DNA from: Aliivibrio sifiae
Lineage (GTDB): Bacteria > Pseudomonadota > Gammaproteobacteria > Enterobacterales > Vibrionaceae
Assembly: GCF_002954715.1 (NCBI RefSeq)
Contig: NZ_MSCP01000001.1
Coordinates: 676,012 to 740,011, forward strand
Direction: 5' to 3'
DNA length: 64,000 nucleotides
Shown: piece after piece, positions 63,968 to 64,000 of the stretch
Layout of the letters: every line of letters begins with the position of its first letter
Position numbering within the stretch: the first letter of the stretch is position 1
Made by a program: the position numbers and the translations under genes
The notes under the pieces: model-generated
What the model saw: only the letters and a program-made list of their open reading frames with translations
Told to the model about the DNA's origin: nothing
The model's database searches: none

Positions 63968-64000
63968 TGCAATTGACTATATCTGCACTAAAATAGTTAA
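63957..64000 (+). CDS. 5' end of a third overlapping gene (cut by window edge)
   Basis: An ATG at 63957, overlapping the protease stop by 11 bases, opens a frame without stops to the window end (MNVNAIDYICTKIV...). Overlap and direction suggest the third gene of the operon. In an AVAST type I locus this would encode the STAND NTPase sensor, which cannot be seen here. Confidence 0.45.
   Translation, partial: MNVNAIDYICTKIV

Noticed and set aside
60206-64000. CRISPR array, restriction system or toxin-antitoxin pair in the accessory part
   Set aside because: No direct-repeat array, methylase or nuclease subunit motifs, or small toxin-antitoxin gene pair is visible.

Overview
The window looks like a chromosomal segment of a marine Vibrionaceae bacterium, most likely Aliivibrio (the fischeri group). 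The evidence is low-GC DNA, the Vibrio-type norspermidine pathway with a fused diaminobutyrate aminotransferase/decarboxylase, a ChiA2-type chitinase, a TorT/TorS pair, several chemoreceptors, and the conserved lpxH-ppiB//cysS-tdk and pflA-pflB blocks. The species is an inference; no rRNA or other marker is present.

Layout. 1-839: regulatory or untranslated DNA with a duplicated terminator and a multi-hairpin leader. 840-6253: norspermidine operon (fused DABA aminotransferase/decarboxylase, carboxynorspermidine dehydrogenase, nspC). 6322-11917: ACT-domain GcvR-like protein, yccS, helicase IV, methylglyoxal synthase. 11985-17698: torT and torS, divergent and without torR or torCAD, then a chemoreceptor. 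17779-19074: two envelope proteins. 19233-22740: pstSCAB with a Pho box and no phoU. 23160-25277: GAF-GAF-GGDEF diguanylate cyclase. 25325-28138: moeB-moeA, divergent from folE. 28244-31436: cardiolipin synthase and an NSS-family transporter with a TyrR-like box. 31578-36791: YchJ-like protein, EAL-HDOD protein, lpxH, ppiB, cysS, tdk. 36882-39419: secreted chitinase. 40034-45652: oppABCDF. 45942-48077: dCache chemoreceptor. 48184-54404: roxA, pflA, pflB, and a DUF3360-type permease with an FNR-type promoter. 55026-58210: basic amino acid ABC transporter whose last permease gene is frameshifted. 58315-58434: a 39-residue membrane protein gene between two near-identical terminators. 58505-60117: grxB, xthA.

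60206-64000 is accessory DNA: a tyrosine integrase preceded by a LexA-type SOS box, then a divergent, very AT-rich operon. It encodes a ComEC-like metallo-beta-lactamase-fold protein, a trypsin-like protease, and the first codons of a third overlapping ORF cut by the window edge. MBL plus trypsin-like protease is the first two-thirds of an AVAST type I (Avs1) anti-phage system, whose third gene is a STAND NTPase; this part is inference.

Themes: the core genes mix nutrient scavenging (phosphate, peptides, basic and aromatic amino acids, chitin), signalling (c-di-GMP enzymes, chemoreceptors, TorS), anaerobic metabolism (pfl, FNR site) and polyamine synthesis. Less conventional signals are the structured leader and five-codon ORF before the polyamine operon, a hairpin hiding the ribosome binding site of the DUF2057 gene, three exact-period repeats upstream of pflB, and the SOS-box integrase next to a probable defence operon. 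No tRNA, rRNA, CRISPR array or complete insertion sequence was recognised.
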